64,000 bases of DNA from Marthasterias glacialis (GCA_911728455.2 OU452221.1:4182290-4246289), one strand, 5' to 3'. Shown: positions 1 to 18,554, counted from the first letter of the stretch. Numbers and translations are program-made. Notes: generated by a model not told the origin, from the letters alone.

Positions 1-5376
<5,376 letters not shown>

Positions 5377-5785
5377 GAGCTCGCAAATAGCAGCAACGTG
5401 CCGCAACCTTGCGTTCATTTTCGCCGGATGCCGTGTATACTCAATGAAGATGACACACATATAATTATAATTTCATGAAAGGGGGACCTGACTAGTTTTC
5501 ATTTAGTTTTAAGGCTCATAATTTCAAGGCATTAAGGGAAGACCGTCAGATTGTGAGGTCTCGTCCTCTTTATGAGGATGTTGAGAGTGAATTATGTGAT
5601 GGAGGTAGACTTTATACAAGCGCAGTGTACAGTGGACGAGCTTTTTCCCTGTGTAAACACGACTTTTTTGTTCACCTTACAAGCTTACAAGCTTACAAGC
5701 TCAGTGGACAATGAAAGAGCTTTTCCCCCCTGTAAACACGGCTTTTTTTTTATCCACGTTGGTCAAGCCCACTAGGTTATAGAAA

Positions 5786-5791
5786 AATAAA
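5786..5791 (+). promoter_or_regulatory. Candidate polyadenylation signal of SUR-like gene A
   Basis: AATAAA lies 410 nt after the stop codon of gene A, in AT-rich sequence. It is the first canonical hexamer downstream. Transcript data would decide. Confidence 0.4.
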
Positions 5792-5799
5792 TATTACAG

Positions 5800-8700
5800 A
5801 TAATCTGTAAATTTTTCTGCTAGAAACGTATTTCTCAATATTAAGATAAATACACGGAGCAGGAATACCATTAAGTCATAGAGCAAGAGACACTCTGTGC
5901 ACAGCTGTGGTCAAACTAACCAACTTTCCAGATAATCGAGCAAATGTCAGCATTATTGTACAAGCTAGCAGAATGCCACATACGACTTTGTTCCCGCCAA
6001 ACCAGGTCATATGCAGTTTTTGTAGGTATTTTCTGATTCTACTGGTAATCAGCTTTGAGCTTTCAAAGGATGCGTCGCTCACCATTTGTCCCTCCAAACA
6101 GTTATTATAAGTTACATTTTCAGTGATTGAAAAATTGGGGGGGGGGGGATTAAAATGCAGTAAAATGTGGTTTACTTTTAATTATATATCATATTCTTAC
6201 GACTCTGTTCTGATTATATGTGAACAGGTTTTAGATTAGTTCTTGTATTTGACAATCAAAATGTATTTCTGTCTGCCGTAATGTTACGCAATCAAAGGGG
6301 ACAAGATGAGTTAATGAGCAGGCGACCCCCCGAGGCTCGTTTACGGTCGAGGGTCCTTCGCCGGTTGGATCGCTGTTGCCAACGTGACGGGCTGCCCTTT
6401 AATTAACAACCCCAATTGAGACACTAGACGGAAAGTGACACTATTGCCCTAAACAAAATACACTTGTTACAGGTTCAGTTTGAACAGCAGGCCCCTTAAT
6501 TGAAATCACATGTTAGTTGTGCATGAGCGAGGCTAGGTGAGTCTGCAGGCGTACCTTACGACTGTTATCCATTCGAGATCATTCAAATATTTGAATAATT
6601 GATACCATTAAAGAATCGCATACGAAATGAGTGCAGTGATATAATCCAAGGCTTCGTTGTAGCAATTACCATTTTGATGGAACACTGCCAGCTCCTTTCG
6701 ACAAAGTGAGGGAATTTGATATCATGCCGCCATTCTTTGAACCGTTGCTGTGGCTCTTTGTCTTGAATTTGTTTTGTTTGTCTTTGCATTCAAACTGGGG
6801 ACATTATAACAAAAGGGAACAGTAGAGTTCCAGGTTCGCCAAGTGTCCCCAGTTGTCAAACGTGTACAACACATATGGGAGGTGTTGCAAAAAAGTTGCA
6901 AAAAAAAAAAAAAAGAACAATAGGATGTCCCCGATGTGTGTTTGTGTAATTCAGTTTGTTATGGACTGTTAAAAATCCTGTTGGTAAGTGCGCTTTAAAA
7001 CCGGAACCTGGGATATTGGAGACAAAGTACAAGGTTTAATGAAATAAAAAGAGATTAATATCAATCGGAAAGCTCTTAACAGATCCCACAGGGAAATTTT
7101 TCCGTCGAAAACAGTCAGTTCGGAAATTCGAAGACCCCTAAATTCAATCTCCATTGCCTATTTTGAATGCTGTAATGGACGATGGATATGACCGAGCACA
7201 AAATCCCTGAGGGGGTAAAAAAAAAATCTTTCTTGTTTTTACTAAAACAAGACTGCCGAAATTTGAGGAGAAATTCACGTGTTTTTTTGCGGTATGTTTA
7301 TTGAAAACTTTGGTAGGGAATTAAAACGGACCATTCGATCCCCAACAAAACTTGCCCTTTAATTTTCAACTCGTGATATTAAATGATGCTGGCCTGATAA
7401 CCTTGAAAGTAGGTTTTTTTTCCACACACGCTAATGAAATTGAGCTTACTTTATCCTTGCCTGAGGTGCACCTGCTGGATGAAAGATATAATATTGTTTG
7501 AAAAAAAACACTGTTTGTTGTAGCGAAACGGGGCCCGGGCTTCGCATAATGTTCATTCAACGTTTGAAATAAGCAAAATCTGATGTTTCTTCTCTTCAAC
7601 GACAACAAAAATAGACCACGTACTCGGTTTTAATCAACATACGTAACATTTGACGACATTTAAAAAAAAACTTTTTTAAAGAACGAACGCAATAGGCATT
7701 TTACAATTAATTTTGTGGACCGAACATGATAGCGTTATGTACATTTTATGTGTCTAGTAACGTCATAATGACGTCGGTGGCGGACCTGAGCCTAAGTAGT
7801 TGTGATAATAAGCTTTCCCGAAGACAAATTTTCAATGAAAGATCGATAATCTTTTTAAAATCCAACTCAACGGTAACATTCCATATAGTTGTAATTCCAT
7901 ATCATTAAAACGATACAGAAAGCAAGTGAAGTAAATAATTATTATAAGTAAATAAAGACAATAAGTGAAAGAAGAGTTTTGAGGCTGATTGGGTAAGTCA
8001 AAACTTGAAAAAGTCAGCCCTTTGTCAGATAGACAAACAAACACCACAAGACAGGCGGACAAAGAGCAACAAGACTAGACGAACAATTAGTATAATTAGA
8101 TGAAAACAAATAAACGAAGCGTTGTGAAAAGAAGTTGCTTTTTGAGCGTCTGCGGGAGAGAAAGCTATGACATTTTTTGAGAAACAAAAAACAGACTTTT
8201 GAAGGAGCATTTACTTTTTTAATAAGGTACAACATTATTTAAACTCCCGTTACTTTGTAAGCCATTCAAAACATTTCAGAGAGTAAAATGTGTGTTTGAT
8301 GTAAAACAAAAACAAAAAAAGAGGTGGGAGGGGGAGGGTGGGGCTATGTATGAAGGCATGAAGGCCACATATTATAACATGCATTGCGATCGTTAAAAAT
8401 GACTGCATCCAATACTGACATCGTGAGAAATCCCCTTTCGCCCCTGTGCTTGTGTGACTGCATTGTCAACGTCATCATTTTTAATTGATTGGGAATAAAG
8501 TTATAGATCAAAATCAGTTGCTTGAAATGACGGGTAAAATCTTAACATTCCATGTGAACGCACTTGGATAGCTCGAAGACGGGATATTTTTCTTCAAAAC
8601 GTGTCGAAACCCATGTTTTTAGCTATCATAACAATAACGTAATGTTGTAAATTAACTGACAATCATTGCAATTAGTTACGCAACTAGACGTCACACCTAA

Positions 8701-9060
8701 TCCGATTCACCGTTTCTTTTTTTAACCAACACTAATTTAAACAACGTGTATGTTTACTGTTTTGTAGTAACTTTAGAGTACTTATAATAGTTACTTTACA
8801 ACTATATGTTTTAATTTTTAAGGAGCTCAACACATGAGTTCTTTTCACTGTTTAGCTGAACGCGTTGGGCACAGCAAATGTTGAAAACATCTTTATCTTT
8901 ATAGCAACATTTCAATCAATGTATACCTGACGCGTCATCGAAACATAGCGGTTTGCACATCAACGCTTTTGACCACTTGTTTATCCGTTATAAGAACAAC
9001 GGTTTGTTTTATGTAGACTGAACACAGTTAGAGTTGTTTTATCCCTCGGATATACCAACG
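5800..9060. other. Intergenic stretch without recognisable gene
   Basis: No exon, RNA gene or strong repeat could be supported. The stretch 6300-6420 is richer in G and C than its surroundings and contains no repeat I recognise; it could be a regulatory island, but nothing in the sequence proves it. Short A and G runs occur at 6137-6150 and 6900-6914. Confidence 0.4.
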
Positions 9061-9066
9061 ATCGTA

Positions 9067-9275
9067 ACTCTCTAAATGTAAAAGAGTGAAAAACCACTCG
9101 TTTTGTCCGCCATGCCACTCATGCAAAGAATCATTACACGGACACTCTGTGTTATAGTGAAAGGCGATATATTCAGCTTGAATAGAAAAATTATTCTTTG
9201 TAAAACTCGCTCCAATTCCACTCAAAAAGGTTGATGCACACTGAGTTTCACTCCCAAAATGACACCACTTTTTAA
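9067..9275. mobile_element. Decayed copy of the ACTCTCTAAATGT MITE
   Basis: Shares CTCTAAATGTAAAAGAGTG, TTGTCCGCCATGCCACTC and a later TTTCACTC..GACACCACT stretch with the fuller element at 47815-48058. Ends are eroded. Confidence 0.5.
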
Positions 9276-9494
9276 TTTTTTAAATGCAATTCGCCCATCA
9301 CAAGGCCCAAAAGTCACTCGAGGTGTGGGCTACTTTTTGAAGGGATAGAAACCTGCTCATTGCGCAGAAACAAGACATTGAGAGATATAAACGGTCTTTT
9401 TACATCACAACTAAGAACAGGGAGGGGGTAAATGAATCTGTTGCAGGTTAAACATAACTGCCTCTTTCCCTATTTAAAGCAATTACATTGTATA

Positions 9495-9615
9495 GTTAAG
9501 TCAGTGTCTTGCTCAAGGACACAAGTGTCATGACTGGGATTCTAACCCACATCCTGATGACTCGGCCATCAGAACTTGAGTCCCATGCACTAAACCGCTC
9601 TGCCACGACACACTA
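9495..9615 (-). mobile_element. tRNA-derived SINE fragment
   Basis: The minus strand reads GTCGTGGCAGAGCGGTTTAG, GTGGGTTAGAATCCC, then CTTGAGCAAGACACTGA: the A box, B box and tail of the same SINE family as 37901-38250. Too altered in the anticodon region to be a tRNA gene. Confidence 0.65.
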
Positions 9616-10030
9616 CTCGGGCGAGAGAGTGATTTTTTTTACTCTTTTACAACGATCGTATTTATTAAAAGCTTTTAATGTAGATATAGTAATACGCACA
9701 ATGGCTGAAATGGACGTTTTACGAAGCTCAGAACGGTACTATTATCAGTGCATCTGTGTGACAGTAAAATACCAATACAAAAAGTAGAAGCATAATATAC
9801 AATGTCACTTACTGATATTTTCTTATGTAAATGTAGCGGGTTGGGTCGCTTGTCCCTGTTCGTTTGCTAAATTGACCCTGTATGGCCCAATTCCATTGCT
9901 GCTTTTCACCCAATGGCGCCTACGTTAGATTACCCATATCGGTATAAACCCCATTAGGCCGTCAGTTGACCGCTCAATTCTTTTATTTGGCTCTGGCAAT
10001 CACGGAAATATAATATTTTAACAGTGCTGC

Positions 10031-10190
10031 GGGGCTCACTTTCTCAAAGCACTAAGATTCATCTCGAGGGTTCAGATATGAGTTGTCAATGATGCCATAG
10101 TGGTTTGTATTGTGGCATCACACTTTGCTCAGCAATGAAGAGTGATACACATCTCCAGATCAATCTTAGCTCTTTGTGAAATCGAGCCCA
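10031..10190. mobile_element. MITE, GGGCTCGATTTCACAAAG family
   Basis: Left end GGGCTCACTTTCTCAAAGCA and right end CTTTGTGAAATCGAGCCCA are inverted matches, with a conserved interior (AGTTGTCAATGATGCCA, CACACTTTGCTCAGCAAT). Two more copies lie side by side at 26057-26366. Confidence 0.65.
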
Positions 10191-10989
10191 GGTTACATAA
10201 ATTACCAATTTTCTTGAGGCGTTTTGGGATAGAGGTTGACAGCGTGTGGGTCTCAAAATAGCCCCTTTTCCTTGCTTGTTCTGTATTATAAATAGTCACT
10301 GCGAAATCACATTGCTTTATTATGAGTGGGTACAACATACTATACCATAAACCACGTGTTGACTCAACTCCTTGTTGTAGCAGAACGTTCCCCGCTATAT
10401 CTGAATGACGTTTCTTTCTTTGGCCTTGGCCTTGTTCAGTTGAACTTAGCATGTATGGAATATTTTCTTATAGATGAATAGTTGCTCACTCTGCTTTGCT
10501 ACAAATCAATGCAAACCATGTTATCACAGGAGGGTTACAGTTAGTTGTGCATTGGAGCTAGACGGCTGATGGTCGGACACACTGAAATAATTTTACCCAT
10601 ACTGTTCATCCCATCAAGGTAAAGCAAAGACGATGCATTTTAAAAGGCTGTAGATTTTAGGTTGAATTAAAATACTGTGTTTGACTAATGCTGTTGAGAT
10701 GATAATAATAAATAAATAAATAATAATAATAATTTTACCACCAAAATATATCTTTGAATGTTGTCATCAAATAAGCGTAATTAAGAGGTGTAAAAAGAAA
10801 AAAAATAATAATAAAGTGTGCAGATTGTTATGTGGGTGACATTACATGCAAAGACGAGTTCACACAAAAGTCACTGCAATTGATAACTCTTAATGCCAGA
10901 GTGAGCTTGGGGAATATTATCCGGAGTATAAAACGAATAATTACAGGGTTACGTCAAACCCCAAGCATGCACAAAAATATATTATGCTT

Positions 10990-11175
10990 TAAAACGTGTT
11001 TAAGAACGGTCCTAAATGTAGCTCCAGCCCTATACCGAAATGTAGCCCGGACCTAACCAGACCTAAATGTAGCTCCAACCATGTACCCAAACGTAGCCCG
11101 GTCCTAGATGTATCTCCAAACTGCACCGAAATGTAGCCCAGTCCTAAATGTAGCTCCAGCCCTGTATCTCAATAG
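10990..11175. repeat. Minisatellite, CTAAATGTAGCTCCAGCCC unit
   Basis: About four diverged units of roughly 40-45 bp, alternating CTAAATGTAGCTCCA and GAAATGTAGCCCGG. Short open frames here are by-products of the repeat. Confidence 0.65.
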
Positions 11176-11531
11176 CCCGGACCTCAGTGCTGCTTCAACC
11201 AATTTAAAGGGGAAAAAAAAACACCTATTGAAAACATTAAGGCCAATGAATTTTAATGTCAGTTGTTCGTCAGCATCGGCGTGGAGTTTTGAACCCGCAT
11301 TATAAGTTTTCACTTTTGTTTTTATTTTTTTTTCGTAGCAAAATTGCATTTTAAAACTTACAAAAAGGTCTCTCCAAGTATTGACTGACAATAGTTGCTT
11401 TGATCTGTCAAGTCCTCGCTAATAAATATGCGCATGGACAACACGTGGTCTGTAGTCTCTAGCTTCAACTGAAGCCCTAAAAATAACAAACCGCGTGAAC
11501 AAATGTGGTTTGCATTAAGAATAGTATCTAT

Positions 11532-11555
11532 CACACACACACACACACACACACA
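11532..11555. repeat. (CA)n microsatellite
   Basis: Twelve uninterrupted CA units. Confidence 0.95.
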
Positions 11556-11759
11556 TACACCCAAAACTTGACTGTCTTTTTACTTCACTTTCATATCCGA
11601 TCTACATCGTCAGCAGATGTTAACAAATTTACTAATGATATTTGCCCTATCTGCCGCACTATACTCAGCTCATTTGAGGACTATAATCAAGGTTTCTGCT
11701 GGATGAGTTTTGGCCGTGCTGTCTACAGTTTGTATCAATAATATATGCTATGTCATTGT

Positions 11760-12670
11760 ATAAAGGGTGCATAATATTGGCTGCACGAGCTAGCATAGCA
11801 ACAGACTTGCCATCCGTCTGTCACAATATTCGTAGATAATAGGGAGGATAGTATTTCCTGCATTAGGGATGATGAAATTCGATTGTCAGTTTCTCGTAAA
11901 CCCAACTCTGAAAACTGATTAGGGGTTTTTATTAATTTATTACTACATATTAACCATCCTTTTTCAATGTATGTGAATGCTCAAATGAATATTAAACAAA
12001 TAAAATGAAACAAAAACTACAGTGACTGTAATTGTTATTTACGCAGAGAAACTAAATTTGTATTTACTCCATGTATTAAATACCCGTGTGCTGATAAAAA
12101 TAAACAAAGCCCCAGCCTTTCAAATTAAATACGCCAAACAAAAATCAATTTCCCAATCCCAGCACTCATTCCACAGAGCAATCCGGTTTTTTTATGCATT
12201 TGCTGGCAGTGTTCGCCAATAGATCACTCGATTGTCATGTTAATTTCCGAGTAATGGCAGCATGGTCACCACTAGTCACTCTAGCGACTATTGAACCGAA
12301 CCGGCCTATTTATCATAACCCAGAACCACGGATATTGCAATTGATTTATTTGTTAGTGTTTTGCCGAATCCAACCAAATTTGGTCTGTTCTTGATTATCC
12401 ATGCAGTTCGCTCTATGAGGGAGCTTAAGGCGTCATTGCTATAGGCGACTTTGAAGAGACAAAAATGGTTTATTAATGGGGGAGTATTAGAGGATCGTCA
12501 CTTTGTAATAATAAAATATAATTGAAATTGTTGTGGTGTTTGTTTTGTTGCTGTTGTTGCTGTTATTATTAGTGATTTTACAATTTTTTTTGTTGTTTAT
12601 TTGTTTGTCGGGTTGTTTGTTTGTTTGGTTTTTGTTGTTTTTTTTCTTTTGTTATTGTTTGTTTGTGTTT
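11760..12670. other. Intergenic stretch, no gene seen
   Basis: AT-rich sequence with no exon-like or repeat-like content I can support. It ends in T-rich low-complexity DNA (12530-12700) with a long T run followed by a G run near 12677-12708. Confidence 0.4.
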
Positions 12671-13093
12671 GTGTTTTTTTTTTTTTTTTTTTTTTTGGGG
12701 GGGGGGGGTGTTTATTGCTGCTCCACATGGAGGTTCGACGTTGCAATGGAACATGAGGACAAAATATTATGTTTCTATACATTTTTGTGTTAAATAAAAA
12801 ACAAAATACAAAAAAAAATGTCCATGCAGGTCAGTAAGAATTGTGACAATCAAAAGGAAAAAGGTTCCGGAAGCATATTTCCGTTGTGTCCACCTGACAT
12901 ATCTCTCCATCAAGTCACACACTGCGGTGTGCATTCACCTGAACATATTTTGCGTACATAGTATATACGGTACTCGCACGCACTACGTGACGACCATTGC
13001 TGTGTGCATAATCAAAATATTGTACATCAAGGTCCTCGTGTTTTTTTCTCTCTCTTCTAAGTCACGTTATCGGTTCCGCCCGACAAAACTCGG

Positions 13094-13099
13094 ATAAAA
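13094..13099 (+). promoter_or_regulatory. Possible TATA-like box of the GPCR gene
   Basis: ATAAAA lies 95 nt upstream of the ATG, with a pyrimidine-rich stretch (CTTATTCTTTCT) about 25-30 nt further on that could hold the start site. Only position and composition support it. Confidence 0.25.
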
Positions 13100-13188
13100 A
13101 CCAAACTCAGTCCCATACACCTTATTCTTTCTACAACGTAGCTTTACAGCCAGCGACTGCCTTGTACAGTTGTGATCTGCTTTCGAAA

Positions 13189-14403
13189 ATGGAAGGCAGC
13201 GACAACGACAGCACGTGGATTGTGTATGAAACTACAACTCTACCCGGGGTAGAGTCGCATGATGCATCTGTTTTCCTCGGCGTTCTTCTGACTCTGCTTT
13301 CTGTTGTAAGTATTCTGGGGAACATTGCGACGATATGGGCGTTCAAGTCCAACCACAAGCTCCGCCGTAAACATAGCAATCTACTGATTCTGGGACTGTC
13401 GTGCTTTGATCTCGTAATCGGCGCTACGGGGCTACCTGCCGCTGCAATCTACACCGGCTTCGGCACCTGGCCACTAGGGAGGGACGTCTGCGTAATCAAC
13501 GCTCTCTTCTCCGTAGTCGGTGTGTCCGGTGGGATGTACACGGTCACAGCCATCAACATCGACCGGTACTTACTCGTGTCAAGGGATTACTCGGCCTATC
13601 TACGCATCCAATCCTCCAGAAATCTGAAACTGCAGATCGCCGGGTTCTGGTTGCTGGCATGGTTGATCAGCCTGAGTGAAACGATCATCTGGACTGCCGG
13701 TGGGACGGCAGAGGTGGAGAAGCTGATAGACTTCGAGAAGGAGTGCCGCTCACCGGTAAGAACAGACCCTCAGTTCGCTATTGCAACCTCGGTTATCCTC
13801 TTCGCAATTCCCTTCTTCATCATGATCGTATCCAATCTAGGTTTCGTTGTGCTGTTGCGTCGACGTCTTCGCAGGCGGTATACCCACAGTATCATGGGCA
13901 AACTTGACGCAAAATTAACAAAGGGAGAAAAGGGATCCGGGACCAATACCTCTTCACAGAAAGAGAAAGACGTTCCAGCCGACCCCGAGGAAGTCCAGCC
14001 AATGAAATCGGACAAGACTCCTGAGGATGCAGACGGACCCCACGCTGATGGGTCCAACTCGGCCCCTTCCAGTGTTAGATCTGCCGTCAAAGAAAGTCAC
14101 CCTCCACTGAAGAAGAAATCAAGCGCTGTCAAGATGAAGAACAGGTACATGAAGCCCGCTGTAAGACTTGCGATTCTCATGAGCGTCTTCGCGTTCTGCA
14201 CCCTTCCGTACCCCATATTTGTCTTAATAGCCGACACGAAGTGCAGTGACTGTGCGGTGCTGGTCGCCAGAAACCACCTGTCGAACTTGTTACTCGCCAA
14301 CTCGGCACTCAACCCATTCGTGTACGCCGTGATGCATCGGCAGATCAGACAGTTTTATTCTCAGAAGTTCAATTCTCTTTTTTGTCGACGAAAACGGTAT
14401 TAA
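13189..14403 (+). CDS. Class A (rhodopsin-like) G-protein-coupled receptor, intronless
   Basis: A 404-residue seven-helix receptor of the plasma membrane. The ATG at 13189 has A at -3 and G at +4, and is preferred over the in-frame TTG at 13162. Landmarks: N-glycosylation site NDS near residue 6; TM1 about 28-52 with GN at 44-45; TM2 64-88 with the sodium-site Asp74; Cys101 at the top of TM3 and Cys186 in the second extracellular loop, the expected disulfide; DRY at 125-127; TM5 196-224 with Pro208; a long third intracellular loop of about 100 residues rich in Lys, Ser and Glu; TM6 326-349; NPFVY at 375-379 ending TM7; a Cys399 that could be palmitoylated. The position equal to 3.32 is Ser106+2 rather than Asp, so a classical amine ligand is unlikely. 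TM6 has CTLP with no Trp. The long loop and the layout recall amine, melatonin and orphan receptors; the ligand cannot be named. Confidence 0.93.
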   Translation: MEGSDNDSTWIVYETTTLPGVESHDASVFLGVLLTLLSVVSILGNIATIWAFKSNHKLRRKHSNLLILGLSCFDLVIGATGLPAAAIYTGFGTWPLGRDVCVINALFSVVGVSGGMYTVTAINIDRYLLVSRDYSAYLRIQSSRNLKLQIAGFWLLAWLISLSETIIWTAGGTAEVEKLIDFEKECRSPVRTDPQFAIATSVILFAIPFFIMIVSNLGFVVLLRRRLRRRYTHSIMGKLDAKLTKGEKGSGTNTSSQKEKDVPADPEEVQPMKSDKTPEDADGPHADGSNSAPSSVRSAVKESHPPLKKKSSAVKMKNRYMKPAVRLAILMSVFAFCTLPYPIFVLIADTKCSDCAVLVARNHLSNLLLANSALNPFVYAVMHRQIRQFYSQKFNSLFCRRKRY

Positions 14404-14542
14404 CTATTTAGAATTGATCTTCACAGGGGACTGCAATCATTGATGGAGAGAAAATGGGAAGTAATGGCTTAGCATCAAAACAAGGAAATTGTGTCAAGTG
14501 TGAATACAAACTACGTGCATAATAATCAACTGCATGCATTAT

Positions 14543-14548
14543 AATAAA
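14543..14548 (+). promoter_or_regulatory. Candidate polyadenylation signal of the GPCR gene
   Basis: AATAAA 140 nt after the stop codon. Further AATAAA motifs follow near 14597 and 14623. Confidence 0.45.
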
Positions 14549-14659
14549 GCGCCTTTATGCTCTGATCACTAGATAATAGAAACTAAACGACAACAATAAA
14601 TGTTGGTTTCAGACTGTCCAAGAATAAAGGGTAAATTTAGAATAAAGGGCCGTATAAAT

Positions 14660-14880
14660 TAAGTTGGGGAGGTGGAGCTTTCTGCTCTACCAGCCAGGCT
14701 TCTGATGGATGATACCCAAGCCTACATCCTTACGGACTGTAAAGGGGGTAACCCTGTTTCAGCCCCAGGAGTAGGTGGTAATGGCCCCTGGGAAAACAGT
14801 TGATTTGTAGCCCACACCTCGAGCGGCTTACTGGCCTTGTGTATCTGGCGACTTGCATTAAAATAATAATAATAATAATA
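14660..14880 (+). mobile_element. SINE-like element with an (AAT)n tail
   Basis: The sequence GTAGCCCACACC...CTGGCGACTTGCATTAAA runs into six ATA/AAT units at 14862-14880, the way a short retroposon ends. Its head is not clearly a tRNA. Confidence 0.35.
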
Positions 14881-15389
14881 CAAAATAACAGTCGGGTACA
14901 GCGAGGCACTCAAGGGGAGGGGGGGGGGGGCTTGGGGGAATCGAACACCCTCTTAAGTCCTGTCATATTTTCTCATTTTAAAAACTATTGTTATTCTTTG
15001 CAGAGAGAGACAATTGAAAAGGAAAAGGGAACATGTTACCAAAAAGGAGCATTAAAGGGTCACGGAAGGGGCGCATTCCGAAAGTGTGCTGTTCGGTGTT
15101 GGCTTTTCATGTTGATACAATGAACCACCCCTCCCATCCACAAACTCCACCCTACACCCTGCCCAAGGCAGGCTCCATTTTCAAGCTCCGTCAAACGAAA
15201 TAAGTTCTGGGTGCGCCACTGGTCGGTTTGGCCAGAAATCGTAAAATCTCAGAATGACATTATTGCAGGTGCTACACAAAAATGATAACCGGACCAGAAA
15301 TTGCGTGTTTAATTCGATTTTCATATCTTTTTTTTCACGCAATGTTCAAACCCTTTGAAGTTGCTTGTTATAGTTTTTTGAATATTTTG

Positions 15390-18290
15390 TTATGTCAAAA
15401 AAAAAAAAAAAAAAAAAAACCCAGACCATCAATTTTACACTTAATTTTCATTGCAAAGTAAATCGTTCTTTTCGGGAAGGGGTTACGGTGATGATTATTT
15501 TAAAATCAAGTGTTTCACTGTTAATGTTTTGATATAATTATACCATTAAATCAAAAATTTACGTGCAATCCGCAGCTGCATTTATGACATTTCATACTTG
15601 CAATCATAAACGATTGTACATTATTTATAATGAACAAAGCAAAAATAATAGTGACTCAGTGAATGCGCTAGATAAAAGATAAAATTATTAATCACTGCAA
15701 TTGTAGCTTATTAAAGTATTTATACGGAACATAATTTATAGACATTTATTCAAGAGAAAGTTTACAGAATATTTATTAATGTTGTAATTTAATTGTTATC
15801 GTTTTAAGAACAATTCCTGGAGATTTTTTTAAAGTGAAAATCACGTCCTACATCTTTCTTTTTTATGCCTACATTGTACACAAACAAAATAATTGAGTCG
15901 TTTCTACGACTGTTAGAAAAATAAGTAAGTAATACGTTACGAGAAGCAGAACTTAATATTCTTTGCACTGTTTGATGATGCGTTAATTAATTATAAACGT
16001 CATTGTTTTCATGGCTGCAGACTTTCATTGTCAGATGCTCTTTTTGTAAAGATCAATTTATATACAAATGTAGATTAAATCTCAGATCTATATTCTTTTG
16101 TTTTTCATATAGTGTCTTCGTAACAAAAGGGAATAATCATCCTTAAAACACAGTCCCAAATCCTTTCGTGTCAATTTGCCAAAGTGAAGGATTCAGGATT
16201 TGGGCTGGTAGGCAGAACACAAATGCTTATCACATAGCTAGGGATACCAATCTTATCTATGTCCAAACAATTGTGTTTTTGAGTGACATAGGAGAGGTGG
16301 ATATTGGAGGATTGAGGCTACATGCTAGCAACAGTGTCCAGTCTGTAAGGGTCGAGTCCGAACATTTATAATGAAGGAGGGAGCGACGGGACGGGGAAGG
16401 GGAGGGGGTAGAGAGACAACGAGGGAGGGAATCGGGGATAATCTGTTTTATGGGTAACACGAATAAGAGCCGTCTGCGACTGTAAGATGCAGAAAGAGGA
16501 TTTACAAAACAATCCTCTAATTCCATTCAATCAATGGGATCCCGATCGAGCGCCAAATTTATAATTGGTTAAAATGATCAAATAAAATATTTTGCTTGCA
16601 CTTGTACACACTGCCTTTCATACACATTGGCGTTCGTGCATTTCTATTTACTCACTATAGAATGAGTTTGATTTATGACATCCTGTTGTGTCATCTCTCT
16701 GCGTGTGGGTTAAAGTGTTGTATTGTTTTTAAACTGGTGAATGCAATTTCACGGTGAGCGTTTGGTCACAAAAACCCACACAATGTATGACATGATAATT
16801 ATTATTATTACAAGCTAAGAGAGCATATTTCAATTATTCATTTAGATAACATGAACTGCAGTTGGAATTATATCGATATTCACAAGTATAATTAATTATC
16901 AAAAATGAGAAACAAATCAAAGGAAAACATGTCTGTAAAACTTTAACCTGGTTTGAACCCACCTATCAGACCACTTGACTCTGACAATGGGAAAAACAAT
17001 CCGGAAGCATGGTATCCTTGCTGCCACAAGGTTGGGTTGCTATCGTCTTCCGTCTGGGTACCAGTATACATGTACATTTCCGGGTAGCATTTTTTTTTAT
17101 TTTTTATTTTTCTTTTTTTTTTCTTTTTGCAGTTCAGAATTGCCATCCTTGAAAAAAAAAATGTATTTTTTAAGGATTCCCTTTTTGGATTCGATTAAAA
17201 AAAAAAAATAAAATAAAAAGAAAATCCCCATTGAAAATCATTACGACTGTGGCAATTTCTGGACTGCAGAAAAAACCTTCTGGGTATACCCTCCAAAACT
17301 TCCACATGTATTAAGAACTTTGTAAAAATACAGGGTGGTGAAAAAAGAAGAAAACAAAAATCGAATTCCCACAATGCATTTTTAACTATCACATGACGCA
17401 TTACTAGTACCCCCCAAAAGGTGGAAATGTTGTTGAAAAAGACAAAGAATCACAAAAACGTTAAAAACAAAGGTCAAACAGACGGTTGTCATGGTAACAG
17501 CTGCCCCCGATAACAGCATGGTAGGAGGCACACTGTGCCCTCCACCACCCCCACCCCCGGTCTTGATACTAGGGTTAAAATTCCTGTCAAACGTGGGTGT
17601 CTTTCTTTTTGCACTACCCTGTTCAAAACCAACTCACCAGATGAGGAATTGTTTGTATAATAATCATAAAAACTTATGTAGCTTTTCAAACAAGGGTTAG
17701 TCATGTTATATTCGCCAAACTCTTTGTTAGATTTTGTTTTTCTTTAATAATTAATGGGTCTACGACTGGCTACAAACCAAAGTGTTAAATCTACACTTAT
17801 AGAGTTTGGTTAGTGACAACACTTTGAAAGAGTTAAATGCAAACTCAATTGAAGTGTTGAATTTATACTATAAAGTCCCAGATGTGAAACGCTAGTTTGA
17901 CACTTGTATTGGTTGAATCTAACTTTATAAAAGTGTTGTCGATGACCGTGTTGATTTAAAACCTGAGATACCTGTTGGTGAATTCATTTGAGAAAAACAT
18001 TTTTTTTTACTTGCGTTTTGCTGATGAAAATGAAATTCCCGTTCGTCACCTTGGAATATGTGATATTCTTTTTCTATTCATTATTATTCTCCAGTGAATG
18101 CATTCGAGAATTTGTGGTTGAATAATTCTAATATGAGAAATGCCTACCTTAAGAAAAAGCCCAAAATCTGGAAGGTTTTACTTTCCGTGTATGTTGATTT
18201 GCTCGGGATAAAATTTCCGTCAAGGGATCCAACGCTGATCTTTTGACGGCTTGAAATGAGTCTAATGTCCGCAGTAAAAATTATATTATT
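15390..18290. other. Intergenic AT-rich stretch, no gene seen
   Basis: Contains a 23-base A run at 15397-15419 and T-rich tracts at 17090-17125. The segment 17765-17950 repeats AGTGTTAAAT/AGTGTTGAAT-like words in both orientations and may be an old MITE. No exon could be supported on either strand. Confidence 0.35.
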
Positions 18291-18554
18291 TCAATTTCAG
18301 ATGTTACCGAAATGAGTTGAACCAGAATTGTGCAAATAAATGGACATGTCAATAAATGTATGAAACCATTCCTCGAAATTTCCGTGTAATAACCTAACAC
18401 TTATGTATTAAAAGTGTGCGATTTTTTTCCATTTATGATTATTTTTTAAAGGTTTTATTTGTGTACTTATTTGTTTGAAAGAGAAATATGCGGGAACCAT
18501 ATTTGTGTAACATTTGTGGGATTTGAAAGCAGCAACTACTATAAATCCTATTAA

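Noticed and set aside
12533-12793. 86-codon frame rich in Leu, Phe and Val
   Set aside because: T-rich low-complexity DNA with long T and G runs; no family features.
13162-13188. Upstream in-frame TTG as start of the GPCR, adding nine residues
   Set aside because: Animal genes rarely start at TTG; the ATG at 13189 has a strong context (AAAATGG) and gives a normal N-terminus with a glycosylation site.
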